Positions 19,025 through 28,286 of a DNA stretch of 64,000 bases are shown one piece after another (within the stretch, counting starts at the first letter, position 1; every line of letters begins with the position of its first letter). Source of the stretch: JAWVFM01 sp963843315 (lineage in GTDB: Bacteria; Actinomycetota; Thermoleophilia; Solirubrobacterales; 70-9); assembly GCA_963843315.1 (NCBI GenBank), contig CAWJJU010000002.1, positions 620,001 to 684,000 on the forward strand, written 5' to 3'. The notes beneath the pieces are model-generated. The model did not search any database and was not told the DNA's origin. It saw only the letters and a program-made list of their open reading frames with translations. A program made the translations under genes and the position numbers.

Positions 19025-19875
19025 GCTCCGTGCCGGCGACCCGCGGAGCGCCAGGGATCCTCGGCGGGCGTGCCCAGGGCAGGCGCGGGGCGTCGCGGTA
19101 CGCGCTGCCCGGCTACGTCGGCGTGGTCATCCTCTACACGCTGGTCCCGATCGCGGTGATGATCCTCTACGGCTTCAACCAGGCGCCATCGGGTCGCCTG
19201 ACCTTCGCCTGGAAGGGCTTCACCCTCGATTGGTACCGCCAGCTCTTCGACATCCCCGACCTGACGACGGCGCTGGTCCACTCCCTCGAGATCGCGGCGC
19301 TCTCGACGCTGATCGCGGTGGCGCTCGGCACCCCGGCAGCCCTTGCCCTGGCGCGCTACCGCTTCCGCGGTCGCGGGGTCTCCGACGTCGTGATCCTGGC
19401 CGACATCGCCGCGCCGTCGGTCGTGGTCGGCGCCTCGCTGCTGGGCTTCTACGTCTACTTCGGGATCCCGCGGGGCTTCGGGACGATCCTGATCGCCCAC
19501 GTCGCCTTCAACATCGCCTTCGTGGTAGTCGTGATCCAGGCCCGCCTGCGCGACCTCGACCAGTCCCTGATCGACGCCGCCAACGACCTTGGCGCGAACC
19601 CGTGGACGGCCTTCTGGAAGGTGACGCTGCCGCTCATCTTTCCGGGGATCCTCGCCGCTGCCCTGCTCGCGTTCGCGCTCTCGATCGACGACTTCATCAT
19701 CACCAGCTTCGTCGCGGGGCAGACGCTCACGTTCCCGCTGTGGGTGTACGGGGCGGTCAAGGTGGGCATCCCGCCGCAGGTCTTCGTGATGGGCACGCTG
19801 ATCTTCGTCACGGGCGTCGCCCTTGCCGTCGCGAGCCTGATCGCGCAGCGCTGGCGCCCGGTCGAAACCGCCTGA
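19021..19875 (+). CDS. potC: Polyamine-type ABC transporter permease
   Basis: 284 residues with six membrane helices and the EAA loop variant DAANDLGANPWTAFWKVTLP. The start GTG overlaps the potB stop. This is the last gene of the potDBC unit. The expected ATP-binding subunit (PotA) is not encoded here or elsewhere in the window, so the transporter must borrow an ATPase from another locus. Confidence 0.9.
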   Translation: MSSVPATRGAPGILGGRAQGRRGASRYALPGYVGVVILYTLVPIAVMILYGFNQAPSGRLTFAWKGFTLDWYRQLFDIPDLTTALVHSLEIAALSTLIAVALGTPAALALARYRFRGRGVSDVVILADIAAPSVVVGASLLGFYVYFGIPRGFGTILIAHVAFNIAFVVVVIQARLRDLDQSLIDAANDLGANPWTAFWKVTLPLIFPGILAAALLAFALSIDDFIITSFVAGQTLTFPLWVYGAVKVGIPPQVFVMGTLIFVTGVALAVASLIAQRWRPVETA

Positions 19876-20014
19876 GCGCAGGGGCGCAGCGGTAACTGAG
19901 ACGGCCGGCGACGCGCCGCGCAGACCTACAGGCAGCGCTAGGCTCGGCGAGCCCAGACGGAGCAGGAAGCGCCGCGCCAGTGGGTCGGCCTGCTCCCCAG
20001 CGAAAGGAGCAGAC

Positions 20015-21724
20015 ATGCTCAAGCCCGCCCGCACCCTGGCGCTCGCTGCCGCGATTGCCATCCTCACCACCGCGGCCGCGGCCGCGGCCGCGAGGACCGC
20101 CCCCAAGAACTCGGTCGTCTCGAGTTCGATCAAGAACGGCCAGGTGAAGTCCCAGGACCTCGCCAAGAAGGCAATCTCCGCAGCGAACGTGAAGCCGAAC
20201 TCGCTCGGCGGCAACCAGGTCGACGAGTCGACGCTCGATCGAGCGATCCTGCAGGCGCGTATCAGCGGCTCCTGCTCCTCGGGACAAGCGCTCGACGCCG
20301 TCAACCAAGACGGCAGCGTGAGCTGCACGGTCGCCGGCGGACCGCCCTCGGGTCCGGCCGGCGGCGACCTCAGCGGTACCTACCCCGATCCAACGCTCGC
20401 GAATGGCGTCCGCCTGCCGCAGGGCTGCGCAAGCGGGCAGGTGGCCAAGTCGAACGGCTCGAGCTCCTGGAGCTGCGCCGACGACACCGACACGACTGGC
20501 AGCGATTGGTCGCGAACCGGCAACGCCGGGACCACCGCGGGCACCAACTTCCTCGGGACCACCGACAACCAGGCGCTCGAGCTCAAGGTCAACTCGGCAC
20601 GCGCGCTTCGAATCGAGCCCCATCCGCTCTCGCCGAACCTGATCGGCGGCTACTCCGGCAACTCGGTCACCGCCGGCGCCTTTGGCGCGACGATCGCAGG
20701 CGGCGGCCAGTCCGGCTTCAGCAACCGGGTCACCGACGACGACGGGACGGTCTCAGGCGGCTACGGCAACCGTGCGGGCGACGATGCCGGGACGACCTCG
20801 GACACCCCCAGCGCGACGGTCGGCGGGGGCCGAAGCAACACCGCCAGCGGCAACTACTCCGTGATCGGGGGAGGTTTCATGAACACGGCCAGCGGCGACA
20901 ACGCCTCGGTCGGCGGAGGCTCCTTGAACACCGCCAGCGCCAGCCAAGCCGCGGTTGGCGGTGGCTTTGGCAACACCGCGAGCGGCGGCAGTGCGACGGT
21001 GGCCGGTGGCCTTGCCAACTTCGCCACCAGCGGCAGTGCGACGGTGGCCGGCGGCAACGCGAACATCGCCAGCGGCGCGGCCGCCACCGTTGGCGGAGGC
21101 GGCGGCAACACCGCAGCCGGCGATGGGAGCTTCGTCGCGGGTCAATTCGCGGACGACGCCGCGGCCCACGACGGTACGTTCCTGTTCGCGGACGGAAGCA
21201 ACGGCAACGACTTCAACTCCGCCGCCGCCAACGAGTTCGCCGCGCGGGCCACGGGCGGAGTGCGCTTCGTCTCGGCGGTCGACGCCGACACCGGGGCGCC
21301 GACAGCTGGGGTGACTCTCGCCTCGGGCGCCGGCTCCTGGACCTCGCTTTCGGACCGCCACGCCAAGGACCGCGTTCGGCCGGTGTCGGGACGCACCGTG
21401 CTGAGGAAGGTCGCGAGCCTGCCGGTGCGCACCTGGTCGTACAAGGCCCAGCCTCGCCGAATCCGCCACATGGGCCCGATGGCTCAGGCCTTTTATCGGC
21501 GCTTCGGGCTCGGCGAGACCAACAGGGGAATCGACGACGTCGACGCCCAGGGGGTGGCGCTATCGGCCCTGCGGGGAGCGGCACACAGGCTCAAGGCGGA
21601 GCACGCGGCGCTCGCCGAGCAGCGCCGCGCCCTGCGATCCGCGAGGGCCGCGAACCGCCGCCAGGACACGCGGATCGCGGCGCTCACCCGGGAGGTTCGG
21701 GGCCTGGCGGCGCGCGTCCGCTAG
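20015..21724 (+). CDS. Surface protein with YadA-like head repeats and S74 intramolecular chaperone domain
   Basis: 569 residues. Signal peptide (1-28), then an IKNGQVKSQDL/AISAANVKPNSL linker, GDLSGTYPDPTLANG (a phage tail-fibre-like motif), and seven 15-residue head repeats (about 267-371). At about 446 the S74 chaperone domain begins with SDRHAKDRVRPV, the Ser and Lys of the self-cleaving site; RRIRHMGPMAQAFY and a C-terminal coiled coil follow. Such domains trimerise a fibre then cut themselves off. It is preceded by an AAAGGAG ribosome site. The 139-bp spacer after potC holds a possible TAGGCT -10 but no gene. Confidence 0.8.
   Translation: MLKPARTLALAAAIAILTTAAAAAAARTAPKNSVVSSSIKNGQVKSQDLAKKAISAANVKPNSLGGNQVDESTLDRAILQARISGSCSSGQALDAVNQDGSVSCTVAGGPPSGPAGGDLSGTYPDPTLANGVRLPQGCASGQVAKSNGSSSWSCADDTDTTGSDWSRTGNAGTTAGTNFLGTTDNQALELKVNSARALRIEPHPLSPNLIGGYSGNSVTAGAFGATIAGGGQSGFSNRVTDDDGTVSGGYGNRAGDDAGTTSDTPSATVGGGRSNTASGNYSVIGGGFMNTASGDNASVGGGSLNTASASQAAVGGGFGNTASGGSATVAGGLANFATSGSATVAGGNANIASGAAATVGGGGGNTAAGDGSFVAGQFADDAAAHDGTFLFADGSNGNDFNSAAANEFAARATGGVRFVSAVDADTGAPTAGVTLASGAGSWTSLSDRHAKDRVRPVSGRTVLRKVASLPVRTWSYKAQPRRIRHMGPMAQAFYRRFGLGETNRGIDDVDAQGVALSALRGAAHRLKAEHAALAEQRRALRSARAANRRQDTRIAALTREVRGLAARVR
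20813..21127 (+). repeat. Seven 45-bp tandem repeats inside the surface protein gene
   Basis: Seven in-frame units of 15 codons each follow the pattern (A/S)-T-V-G-G-G-X-X-N-T-A-S-G-X-X. The units have diverged from one another, but GGCGG and AACACCGCCAGCGGC blocks recur. They encode one turn each of a left-handed beta-roll as in trimeric adhesin heads. Confidence 0.8.
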
Positions 21725-22286
21725 GTGAGCGCGTAGGCGAGCAGGATGCCGCGCGCCTCGCCGGTGAGGCCCGCCCAGCCACCCGGCGTGGCCGCGATCC
21801 GGTCGAAATAAAGGCGCGCTGCCGCCTCGAGCTCCCCTGCCTCGAGGTCGGCCGCGACCGTGGCGAGGAGAGCACGCAGGTCGGTCAGCTCGCGCGGGCT
21901 TGCGTCTCGGCCTCGAGCAGGTCGAAGAGCGGCGGCTCGTGGGCGCTCACGCTGCGCACCAGGTCCGGGCGGGCAGGCGCCAGCCGCAGGGCGATCGTGC
22001 CACCCCAGGAGGTGCCGGCGACGTGCGCCGGCCCGAGGCCGAGGCATTCGATCAGCCCCGCCGTGTCGGCGACGTCGTCACGGATGCTCCCCTGTCCCGG
22101 CGGGCAGGAGCTGCGACTGTGCCCCCGGCGGTCGTAGGCGACGACGTCGAGGGACCGCGAGAGCAGGGGCACGACGGCGTCCCAGACGCGGGCGTCCACC
22201 CACGACCCGTGGACCAGCACGAGCGGCTCCCCGGCGCCCTCGCGCTCGTAGAAAAGCCGGGCTCCGTCCGCGTCCGCGAGGGGCAT
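21721..22286 (-). CDS. Alpha/beta hydrolase, frameshifted near its C-terminus
   Basis: The N-terminal 130 residues are a clear alpha/beta hydrolase: MPLADADGARLFYEREG, oxyanion HGSW, strand VVAYDRRGHSRS, and the nucleophile elbow GTSWGG (Ser). Around 21892 the frame shifts by one base; the continuation ELTDLRALLATVAADLEAGE to LLAYALT is the normal C-terminal cap. The catalytic acid and His region is shortened, so this is a truncated pseudogene or a sequencing error. ATG 22286 follows CACAAT by six bases. The stop overlaps that of the convergent surface-protein gene. Confidence 0.7.
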
Positions 22287-22377
22287 ACAGCCATTGTGCC
22301 GCCATTGCGGCGCGCGCCTGCTTGCGCGCGAAAGCCGACGGAGCCGCTTGGACCCCCTGCTACCCTCGCCGCCCTTT

Positions 22378-24711
22378 ATGCGACTCATCGTCACCGAGAA
22401 GAACAACTCCGCCAAAAAGATCGCGGACATCCTGAGCGGCGGCTCGGCGAAGGCCGACGCCGCCTACAAGGTGCCGTTCTACACCTGGTCCGACGCCGGG
22501 GGCGAGCACATGGCCATCGGCCTGAAGGGCCACGTCATGGGCCCGGCGTTCACGGAGGGCTACTCCAACTGGCAGCAGACCGACCTGCACGACCTGATCG
22601 ACGCGCAGATCGTCAAGGAGCCCACCGACAAGAACGTCGTCAAGGCGGTTCGCAAGGTCGCGAAGGACGCCTCGGAGATCATCATCGCCACCGACTTCGA
22701 CCGCGAGGGCGAGCTCATCGGCCTGGAGGCGCTCGAGCAGATCGTCGACTCCAACCCCACGGTGGCCGGCTCCGAGCTGGAAGCCCGCCCGCCCGTCAAG
22801 CGCGCCCGCTACTCCGCGCTCACGAAGGACGAGATCGAGCGGGCCTTCGGTGAGATCGACGAGCTCGACTACGACCTCGCCGGCGCCGGCGCGGCCCGCC
22901 AGGACATCGACCTGATCTGGGGCGCCACGCTCACCCGCGCCGTCTCGCTGGCCACGCGGCGCTTCGGCTCCAACTTCCTGTCGGTCGGCCGCGTGCAGAG
23001 CCCGACTCTGGCGATCATCGTCGAGCGCGAGCTCGAGCGCCGCGCCCACGTGCCCAAGCCCTACTGGGAGATCTTCGCCAAGTTCGCTCACCCCGACGGC
23101 TCCTTCGAGGCCCACCACGCCACCGACAAGTTCTGGGAGAGGGCGGAGGCAGACGCGGCCCTCGCCGGCACCACGAGCCCGGGTGTCGTCAAGGAGGTCA
23201 GCTCGCGTCGCAACACGCGCAAGCCGCCCACGCCGCTCAACACCACCGCGTTCACGACCGACGCGTCGAGCCGCCTGGGCATCACCCCTGCGGCGGCCAT
23301 GCGCTACGCGGAGGACCTCTACATGGACGGGTTCATCTCCTACCCGCGCACCGACAACACCGTCTACCCCAAGTCGCTCAACACGCGCGAGCTGGTGCAG
23401 TCGCTGGTGCGGATCCCCGACTTCCAAGCGGCGGCGCCGATCCTCGACAGGGGCCCGCTGACGGCGACGCGCGGCAAGAAGGAGACCACCGACCACCCCC
23501 CGATCTACCCGACGCAGGCCGTCTACCCCGGCGCCCTCGAGGGCGCCAAGCGCCGCGTCTACGAGCTCGTCGTTCGGCGCTTCCTCGCGACCTTCGCCGA
23601 GCCGATGATCACCGAGTCCACGCGCGCCGACATCGAGGCCGGCTCGGAGACCTACTTCGTGCGCGGCTCCGTGGTCGTCGACCCGGGCTTCGCCGCGATC
23701 TACACCTACGCGCGCTCCTCCGACGAGGAGATCCCGAAGCTGGCCCGTGGCCAGAAGCTGGACCTCGACGGCGAGCCATGGATGGTCGACAAGGAGACCC
23801 AGCCGCCCTCGCGCATCAGCCAGGGCAAGCTGATCGAGCTGATGGAGGAGCAGGGCCTCGGCACCAAGGCGACGCGCGCCGACATCATCCAGAAGCTCTA
23901 CGACCGCGGCTACGTGTTCGCCAACCCGCCCGAGCCGTCGGAGACCGGGATCGCGCTCTACAAGGCCTTCAAGGCCCACTGCCAGGAGATGGCGACGCCC
24001 CAGATGACCGCGGAGCTGGAGCGCGACATGGACCAGATCGCCGCCGGCGAGACCTCCAAGGACGAGGTCCTGAAGATCAGCCGCGAGATGCTCCACAAGA
24101 CCACGACGGAGCTCCAGGACAACACCGAGGGGTTCGCCAAGCAGGTCTGGGCTGGAATGGACGAGGACAAGTTCCTCGGCCCCTGCAAGGTCTGCGAGGC
24201 CGCCGGCCGAAAGCGCGAGGACGGCTCGCCGAACCGCCTGCGGATCATCGAGCTGAAGGGCGGCAAACGCATGTACGGCTGCGAGGGCTGGATCCGCCCG
24301 CCGGCGGTGGAGGAAGGACAGGAGCCGCCCCCGCCCAACCCCGACTCGTGCCCCGTCTCCGGCCCACTGCCCGGCCGCGGCTACGAGCTGTGGCGGCTCG
24401 AGGAGCGCTGTTCTGTGTGCGACGAGATGCCGCGCCTCACCGTCAAGGGCTTCCGCGGGCGCCCCTGGAAGCTCTGCCTGAACGACGACTGCCCGACCAT
24501 GGTCGAGATGCGCGCCAAGCGCGCCGAGCGCGATGCCGCTCGCGCCGCTCGCGAGGCGGCCAAGGCCAACGGGGAGGCGCCGGCCGACGCCGAGTCGCCC
24601 GGCGACGCCAAGGTCGGCTCGAAGCGCTCCGGCAACGGCTCGCGCGGGCGGCGCCCGAAGAAGCCGGCACCCACCACCGCTCGCACCAAGCGCGCCCGCT
24701 CCGCCAAGTAG
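22378..24711 (+). CDS. topA: DNA topoisomerase I, archaeal-type family
   Basis: 777 residues. TOPRIM domain (LIVTEKNNSAKKIADIL at the N-terminus, ATDFDREGELIG near 102) followed by the type IA core. The active-site Tyr lies in GFISYPRTDNTVYP near 325. LGTKATRADIIQKLYDRGYV and the overall layout fit the archaeal-type TopA family better than E. coli TopA. C-terminal Cys pairs (CKVC, CSVC...C) suggest zinc ribbons, then a Lys/Arg/Ala-rich tail of about 70 residues. It relaxes negative supercoils. TACCCT precedes the ATG by 11 bases. tmk and holB follow closely. Confidence 0.9.
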   Translation: MRLIVTEKNNSAKKIADILSGGSAKADAAYKVPFYTWSDAGGEHMAIGLKGHVMGPAFTEGYSNWQQTDLHDLIDAQIVKEPTDKNVVKAVRKVAKDASEIIIATDFDREGELIGLEALEQIVDSNPTVAGSELEARPPVKRARYSALTKDEIERAFGEIDELDYDLAGAGAARQDIDLIWGATLTRAVSLATRRFGSNFLSVGRVQSPTLAIIVERELERRAHVPKPYWEIFAKFAHPDGSFEAHHATDKFWERAEADAALAGTTSPGVVKEVSSRRNTRKPPTPLNTTAFTTDASSRLGITPAAAMRYAEDLYMDGFISYPRTDNTVYPKSLNTRELVQSLVRIPDFQAAAPILDRGPLTATRGKKETTDHPPIYPTQAVYPGALEGAKRRVYELVVRRFLATFAEPMITESTRADIEAGSETYFVRGSVVVDPGFAAIYTYARSSDEEIPKLARGQKLDLDGEPWMVDKETQPPSRISQGKLIELMEEQGLGTKATRADIIQKLYDRGYVFANPPEPSETGIALYKAFKAHCQEMATPQMTAELERDMDQIAAGETSKDEVLKISREMLHKTTTELQDNTEGFAKQVWAGMDEDKFLGPCKVCEAAGRKREDGSPNRLRIIELKGGKRMYGCEGWIRPPAVEEGQEPPPPNPDSCPVSGPLPGRGYELWRLEERCSVCDEMPRLTVKGFRGRPWKLCLNDDCPTMVEMRAKRAERDAARAAREAAKANGEAPADAESPGDAKVGSKRSGNGSRGRRPKKPAPTTARTKRARSAK

Positions 24712-24722
24712 AGAGCGCGGCC

Positions 24723-25334
24723 GTGTTCATCTCGCTCGAGGGCATCGACCGTTCGGGCAAGACGACGCAGGCGACGCTGCTCGCCGCGGCGCTGGGCCCC
24801 GAGACGCTGCTGCTGCGCGAGCCCGGCGGTACGCCTCTGGGCGAGCGGGTGCGCGACATCCTCAAAGACGCGAGCCTCGAGCTGAGCGCGGCGACCGAGC
24901 TGCTGCTCTTCTCCGCGGCGCGGGCCGAGCTGGCCGGGAACGTGATCGGCCCGGCGGTGGAGGCCGGCCGCGACGTCGTCTGCGACCGCTTCATCGACTC
25001 CACCACCGCCTACCAGGGCGCCGGGCGGGAGCTCGGCATCGAGCACGTGGAGCAGTTCAACCAGGTGGTGATCGCGGGCTGCGTTCCAGACCTCACGCTG
25101 TATCTGCGCGTCGATCCCCGCCGTGCGCAGGAGCGGGGCCACACCCGTGCGGCCGCCGGCCACGCCGACGGCTCCGACCGCTTCGAGGCCGAGGGAATCG
25201 AGCTTCAGCGGGTCGTCGCCAGGGCCTACGACGAGATCGCCGCGCGCCACCCCGAGCGGATCGTCGTGATCGACGGCAGCGGCGACACGGCAGTCGTCCA
25301 CGCGCGGATCATGGACGCGGTCAGCGCACGCTGA
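24723..25334 (+). CDS. tmk: Thymidylate kinase
   Basis: 203 residues. It phosphorylates dTMP to dTDP. The P-loop GIDRSGKTT (residues 7-15), the DR motif in DVVCDRFIDSTTAYQGAGRELG and the LID region around RGHTRAAAGHADGSDRFEAE are present. GTG 24723 starts 11 bp after topA. The stop overlaps the holB start (TGATG), indicating coupling with the replication gene downstream. Confidence 0.93.
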   Translation: MFISLEGIDRSGKTTQATLLAAALGPETLLLREPGGTPLGERVRDILKDASLELSAATELLLFSAARAELAGNVIGPAVEAGRDVVCDRFIDSTTAYQGAGRELGIEHVEQFNQVVIAGCVPDLTLYLRVDPRRAQERGHTRAAAGHADGSDRFEAEGIELQRVVARAYDEIAARHPERIVVIDGSGDTAVVHARIMDAVSAR

Positions 25335-26467
25335 TGAGCGAGGTCCCCACGACCCTCGCCGCCGCCATGGAGCATCAGGCCCCCGCGCGCGCGGCGCTGT
25401 GCGCCGCCCTCGCCGAGCCCCGCCACGCCTATCTCTTCACGGGGCCCCGAGGCGCGGGCAAGGCGGCGGCGGCGCGCGCGTTCGCGGCGGAGCTCCTCGC
25501 GGAGGGCTCGCCCGATCCCGCCGACGCGCGCCGGCGGGTCCTCGCCGACCCCTCTCCCCACCCCGACCTCACCTGGATCCGCCCGCCGGGCAACCAGCAC
25601 CTCGTCGAGGAGCTGCGGACCAGGGTCATCGCCGCGGCGGCATACCGGCCGTTCGAGGCCTCGCGCCGGACGTTCGTGATCGAGGCGGCGGAGGCGATGG
25701 CCGAGGAGAGCCAGAACGCGCTGCTGAAGACGCTCGAGGAGCCGGCCGCCGACGTTCACATCCTCCTGCTGACGGCAGAGCCGTCGGCGCTGCTCGACAC
25801 GGTGCGCTCGCGCTGCCAGGCGGTGCGCTTCAACTCGCTTGCGCCCGAGGCGATCGAGGCGCGCCTCGAGAGCGTCGCTCCGCAGGCCGGCCCAGAAAGC
25901 CGCCGCGCGGCCGCGCGGCTGTGCGCCGGCGACGCGGCGCTGGCGCAGGAGCTGCTGGTCTCGCCGGGCAGCGACATCCGCGAGGCCGCCTCGAGCCTGG
26001 TGGAGGCCGCGGCCGCGGGCAGCCTGGAGGATTCACCGTGGTCGGCGCTGGCGGCGCTCGCCGAGGACTCGGGTGAGCTGGCGGCCGGCCGAACGCGAGA
26101 GGCCCTTCTCGCGCAGATCGAGGACGGCGGGCTCTCCGGCCCCGACGCAAAGCGGGCGGAGAAGCAGGCCGAGGAGGCCGCCAAGCGCGCCGGCCGCCAG
26201 GCTCGGACGGCGGCGCTCGACCTGGGGCTGGCCCTGGTGGGAGCGTGGCTTCGCGACATGGTGGCGGTGGCTTCCGGAGCCGAGGACCTGGTGCTGAACG
26301 CCGACCGGATCGAATCGCTGCGGGCGCACTCCGGCGCCGACCCCCGCCGCGCGCGGCGCGCGGGCGAGCTGGTGATGGACACCCGCCGCCGCCTCGAGGT
26401 CAACGTCAGCGAGGAGCTGGCACTCGAGGCACTTTCGTACCGGCTCGAAGCGCTTTTGGCGAGCTAG
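25334..26467 (+). CDS. holB: DNA polymerase III subunit delta' (clamp-loader)
   Basis: 377 residues. AAA+ clamp-loader fold with Walker A-like GPRGAGKAAAARAFA (about 36-50), the NQHLVEELRTRVI strand-helix, the sensor region SQNALLKTLEEPAADVHILLLT, and the SRC motif in TVRSRCQAVRF. The zinc-binding Cys set of DnaX is missing, which favours delta'. It is coupled to tmk (TGATG), the common tmk-holB arrangement. Confidence 0.88.
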   Translation: MSEVPTTLAAAMEHQAPARAALCAALAEPRHAYLFTGPRGAGKAAAARAFAAELLAEGSPDPADARRRVLADPSPHPDLTWIRPPGNQHLVEELRTRVIAAAAYRPFEASRRTFVIEAAEAMAEESQNALLKTLEEPAADVHILLLTAEPSALLDTVRSRCQAVRFNSLAPEAIEARLESVAPQAGPESRRAAARLCAGDAALAQELLVSPGSDIREAASSLVEAAAAGSLEDSPWSALAALAEDSGELAAGRTREALLAQIEDGGLSGPDAKRAEKQAEEAAKRAGRQARTAALDLGLALVGAWLRDMVAVASGAEDLVLNADRIESLRAHSGADPRRARRAGELVMDTRRRLEVNVSEELALEALSYRLEALLAS

Positions 26468-26530
26468 ATGGAGGGCGAATCGCGGGAACGTCCCGAGGGG
26501 GCTCGTAACATCCGCCGCGAGAGGATCGCG

Positions 26531-28270
26531 GTGAGCTCAAGGTCGTCGATCAGCGCACGTCGCCCGCACCGCCGCCGGGTCGGCGTCCGCCTGTACCTCG
26601 CGCTGGCGTTCGCCGCCGTCGCCCTGATCGCCGCCGGGCTCTCCTACCTGCTGTCGGCGGCCTCCAGCAACGACGCCGCGAGCCAGAGCGCGGAGGAGAT
26701 CGCGGTCGGGCGGACCGTGCGACTCGCCGACCGCGTTGGCGCCAAGGCGCCCTCGCAGGCGGGCGGGGTCGTCGCCTCGTTCGCCGACCCGTCGTTCGCG
26801 GCCTGGGCGTTCGACGCCCATGGCAAGCTCCTGACGCCGCGCCTCGCCGCGGGCATCGACCTCGGTTCGGTCCAGGGCCGCCAGCCCGCGCTCGCCGCAG
26901 CGCTTGCAGGCAACCGGGCCACCGACCGGCTGCCCGGCTCGCTCACGGTGGTCTCGCTGCCGGTGTTCCGCAGGGGCCGGCTCGAGGGCGCGGTCCTCGC
27001 GCGGGCGGAGCGCGCCGGGACCGTGGCGAAGGCCCTGCACTCGTTGCGCGGTGACCGCCTGACCGCGACGATCATCGCCGTCATCGTCGCTGTGATCCTG
27101 GGCGCCCTGATTGCGAGCCTCATCACCACGCGCGTCAAGCGCTTGGCGGCCGGCGCCTCGCGGATCGCGGAGGGCCGGCTGGACGAGCCGCTCGCCGAGG
27201 TGAGCGGCAGGGACGAGATCAGCGACCTCGGCTCGGCGCTCGAGACCATGCGAATAGCCCTCTCCGAGACCTTCCTGGCGCTGCGCTCGGAGCGCGACCG
27301 CCTCGCGGCGATCTTCGACGCGCTGGACGACGCCGTGATCGTCGCCGCGCCCGACGGCGAGTCGCGCTTTCAGAACGCCGCGGCGGCCGACCTGGTGCTG
27401 GCCGACGGGAAGGTGCTGGAGGCGCTGATGCCGTGGATCAGGCGGGCGGGCTCGCGCGGCACCGTCGAGAGCGACGGCGTGCGTGTCGGCGATCGCGTGC
27501 TGGCGCTGCAGATCACGAAGCTCCCGGCGGAGGGCGCGGTCCTCGCCGTGGTGCGCGACCGCACCGAGGAGCTTCGCCGCGAGCTCGCCGAGCGCGACTT
27601 CGTCTCCAACGCGGCCCACGAGCTGCGCAACCCGATCGCGGGGCTGTCGGGCGCAATCGAGGTGCTGCGTGCGGGCGCCAAGGACGACCCGAGCGCCCGC
27701 GAGCACTTCCTCAAGCGCCTGGCCGCCGACTCGGAGCGGATCACCCGCCTCACCGAGTCGCTGCTCACCCTCGCGCGCATGGAGGCCGTGGGCGAGGGCG
27801 GGGCAGAGCCGCTCGACGTCGGGATCGTCGTCGTGGACTCGGCCCAGGCGGTGACGGCGCCGGAGGGCATCGAGGTTCGCTTCGAGCTCGAGCCCGATCT
27901 GGCCGCCGAGGGGGACTCGGTGCTGCTTCGCCAGGTGCTCATCGGCCTGCTCACGAACGCATTCAAGAACACGGCCCCGCCCGGCACGGTTACGCTTCGC
28001 GCGCGAAGCGACGGCGCGGACGAGGTATTGATCGAGGTGGCAGACACGGGCAAGGGCATTGCACCCGAAGAGGTGGGGCGGATCTTCGAGCGCTTCTACC
28101 GCGGCTCCGGCTCGCTCGAGCAGGAGGGTTTCGGCCTCGGGCTGTCGATCGCACGGCGCATGGTCGACGTGATGGGCGGCGAGATCGGCGTGGACTCCCG
28201 CGTCGGCATCGGCAGCACCTTCTGGGTGCGCCTGGCCGCGGCAAAGCCGGCGCCGACGCCGGTGGCGTGA
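26531..28270 (+). CDS. Sensor histidine kinase
   Basis: About 579 residues from GTG 26531. TM1, a periplasmic sensor of about 130 residues, TM2 (TIIAVIVAVILGALIASLI), HAMP, a PAS-like linker, then HisKA with the phospho-His in SNAAHELRNPIAG (His near 363) and a HATPase with N, G1 (VADTGKGIAPEE) and G2 (GFGLGLSIARRMV) boxes. HELRNPI replaces the common HELRTPL. The frame is open from ATG 26468, but GTG 26531 has a GAGAGG site and a TAACAT (26506-26511) upstream. The response regulator follows 16 bp later. Confidence 0.9.
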   Translation: MSSRSSISARRPHRRRVGVRLYLALAFAAVALIAAGLSYLLSAASSNDAASQSAEEIAVGRTVRLADRVGAKAPSQAGGVVASFADPSFAAWAFDAHGKLLTPRLAAGIDLGSVQGRQPALAAALAGNRATDRLPGSLTVVSLPVFRRGRLEGAVLARAERAGTVAKALHSLRGDRLTATIIAVIVAVILGALIASLITTRVKRLAAGASRIAEGRLDEPLAEVSGRDEISDLGSALETMRIALSETFLALRSERDRLAAIFDALDDAVIVAAPDGESRFQNAAAADLVLADGKVLEALMPWIRRAGSRGTVESDGVRVGDRVLALQITKLPAEGAVLAVVRDRTEELRRELAERDFVSNAAHELRNPIAGLSGAIEVLRAGAKDDPSAREHFLKRLAADSERITRLTESLLTLARMEAVGEGGAEPLDVGIVVVDSAQAVTAPEGIEVRFELEPDLAAEGDSVLLRQVLIGLLTNAFKNTAPPGTVTLRARSDGADEVLIEVADTGKGIAPEEVGRIFERFYRGSGSLEQEGFGLGLSIARRMVDVMGGEIGVDSRVGIGSTFWVRLAAAKPAPTPVA

Positions 28271-28286
28271 TGGCAGGAGGCAACGC

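Noticed and set aside
26490..26510. GAACGTCCCGAGGGG near the histidine kinase start as a fourth copy of the 44-bp repeat
   Set aside because: Only one arm matches; the conserved core and second arm are missing.
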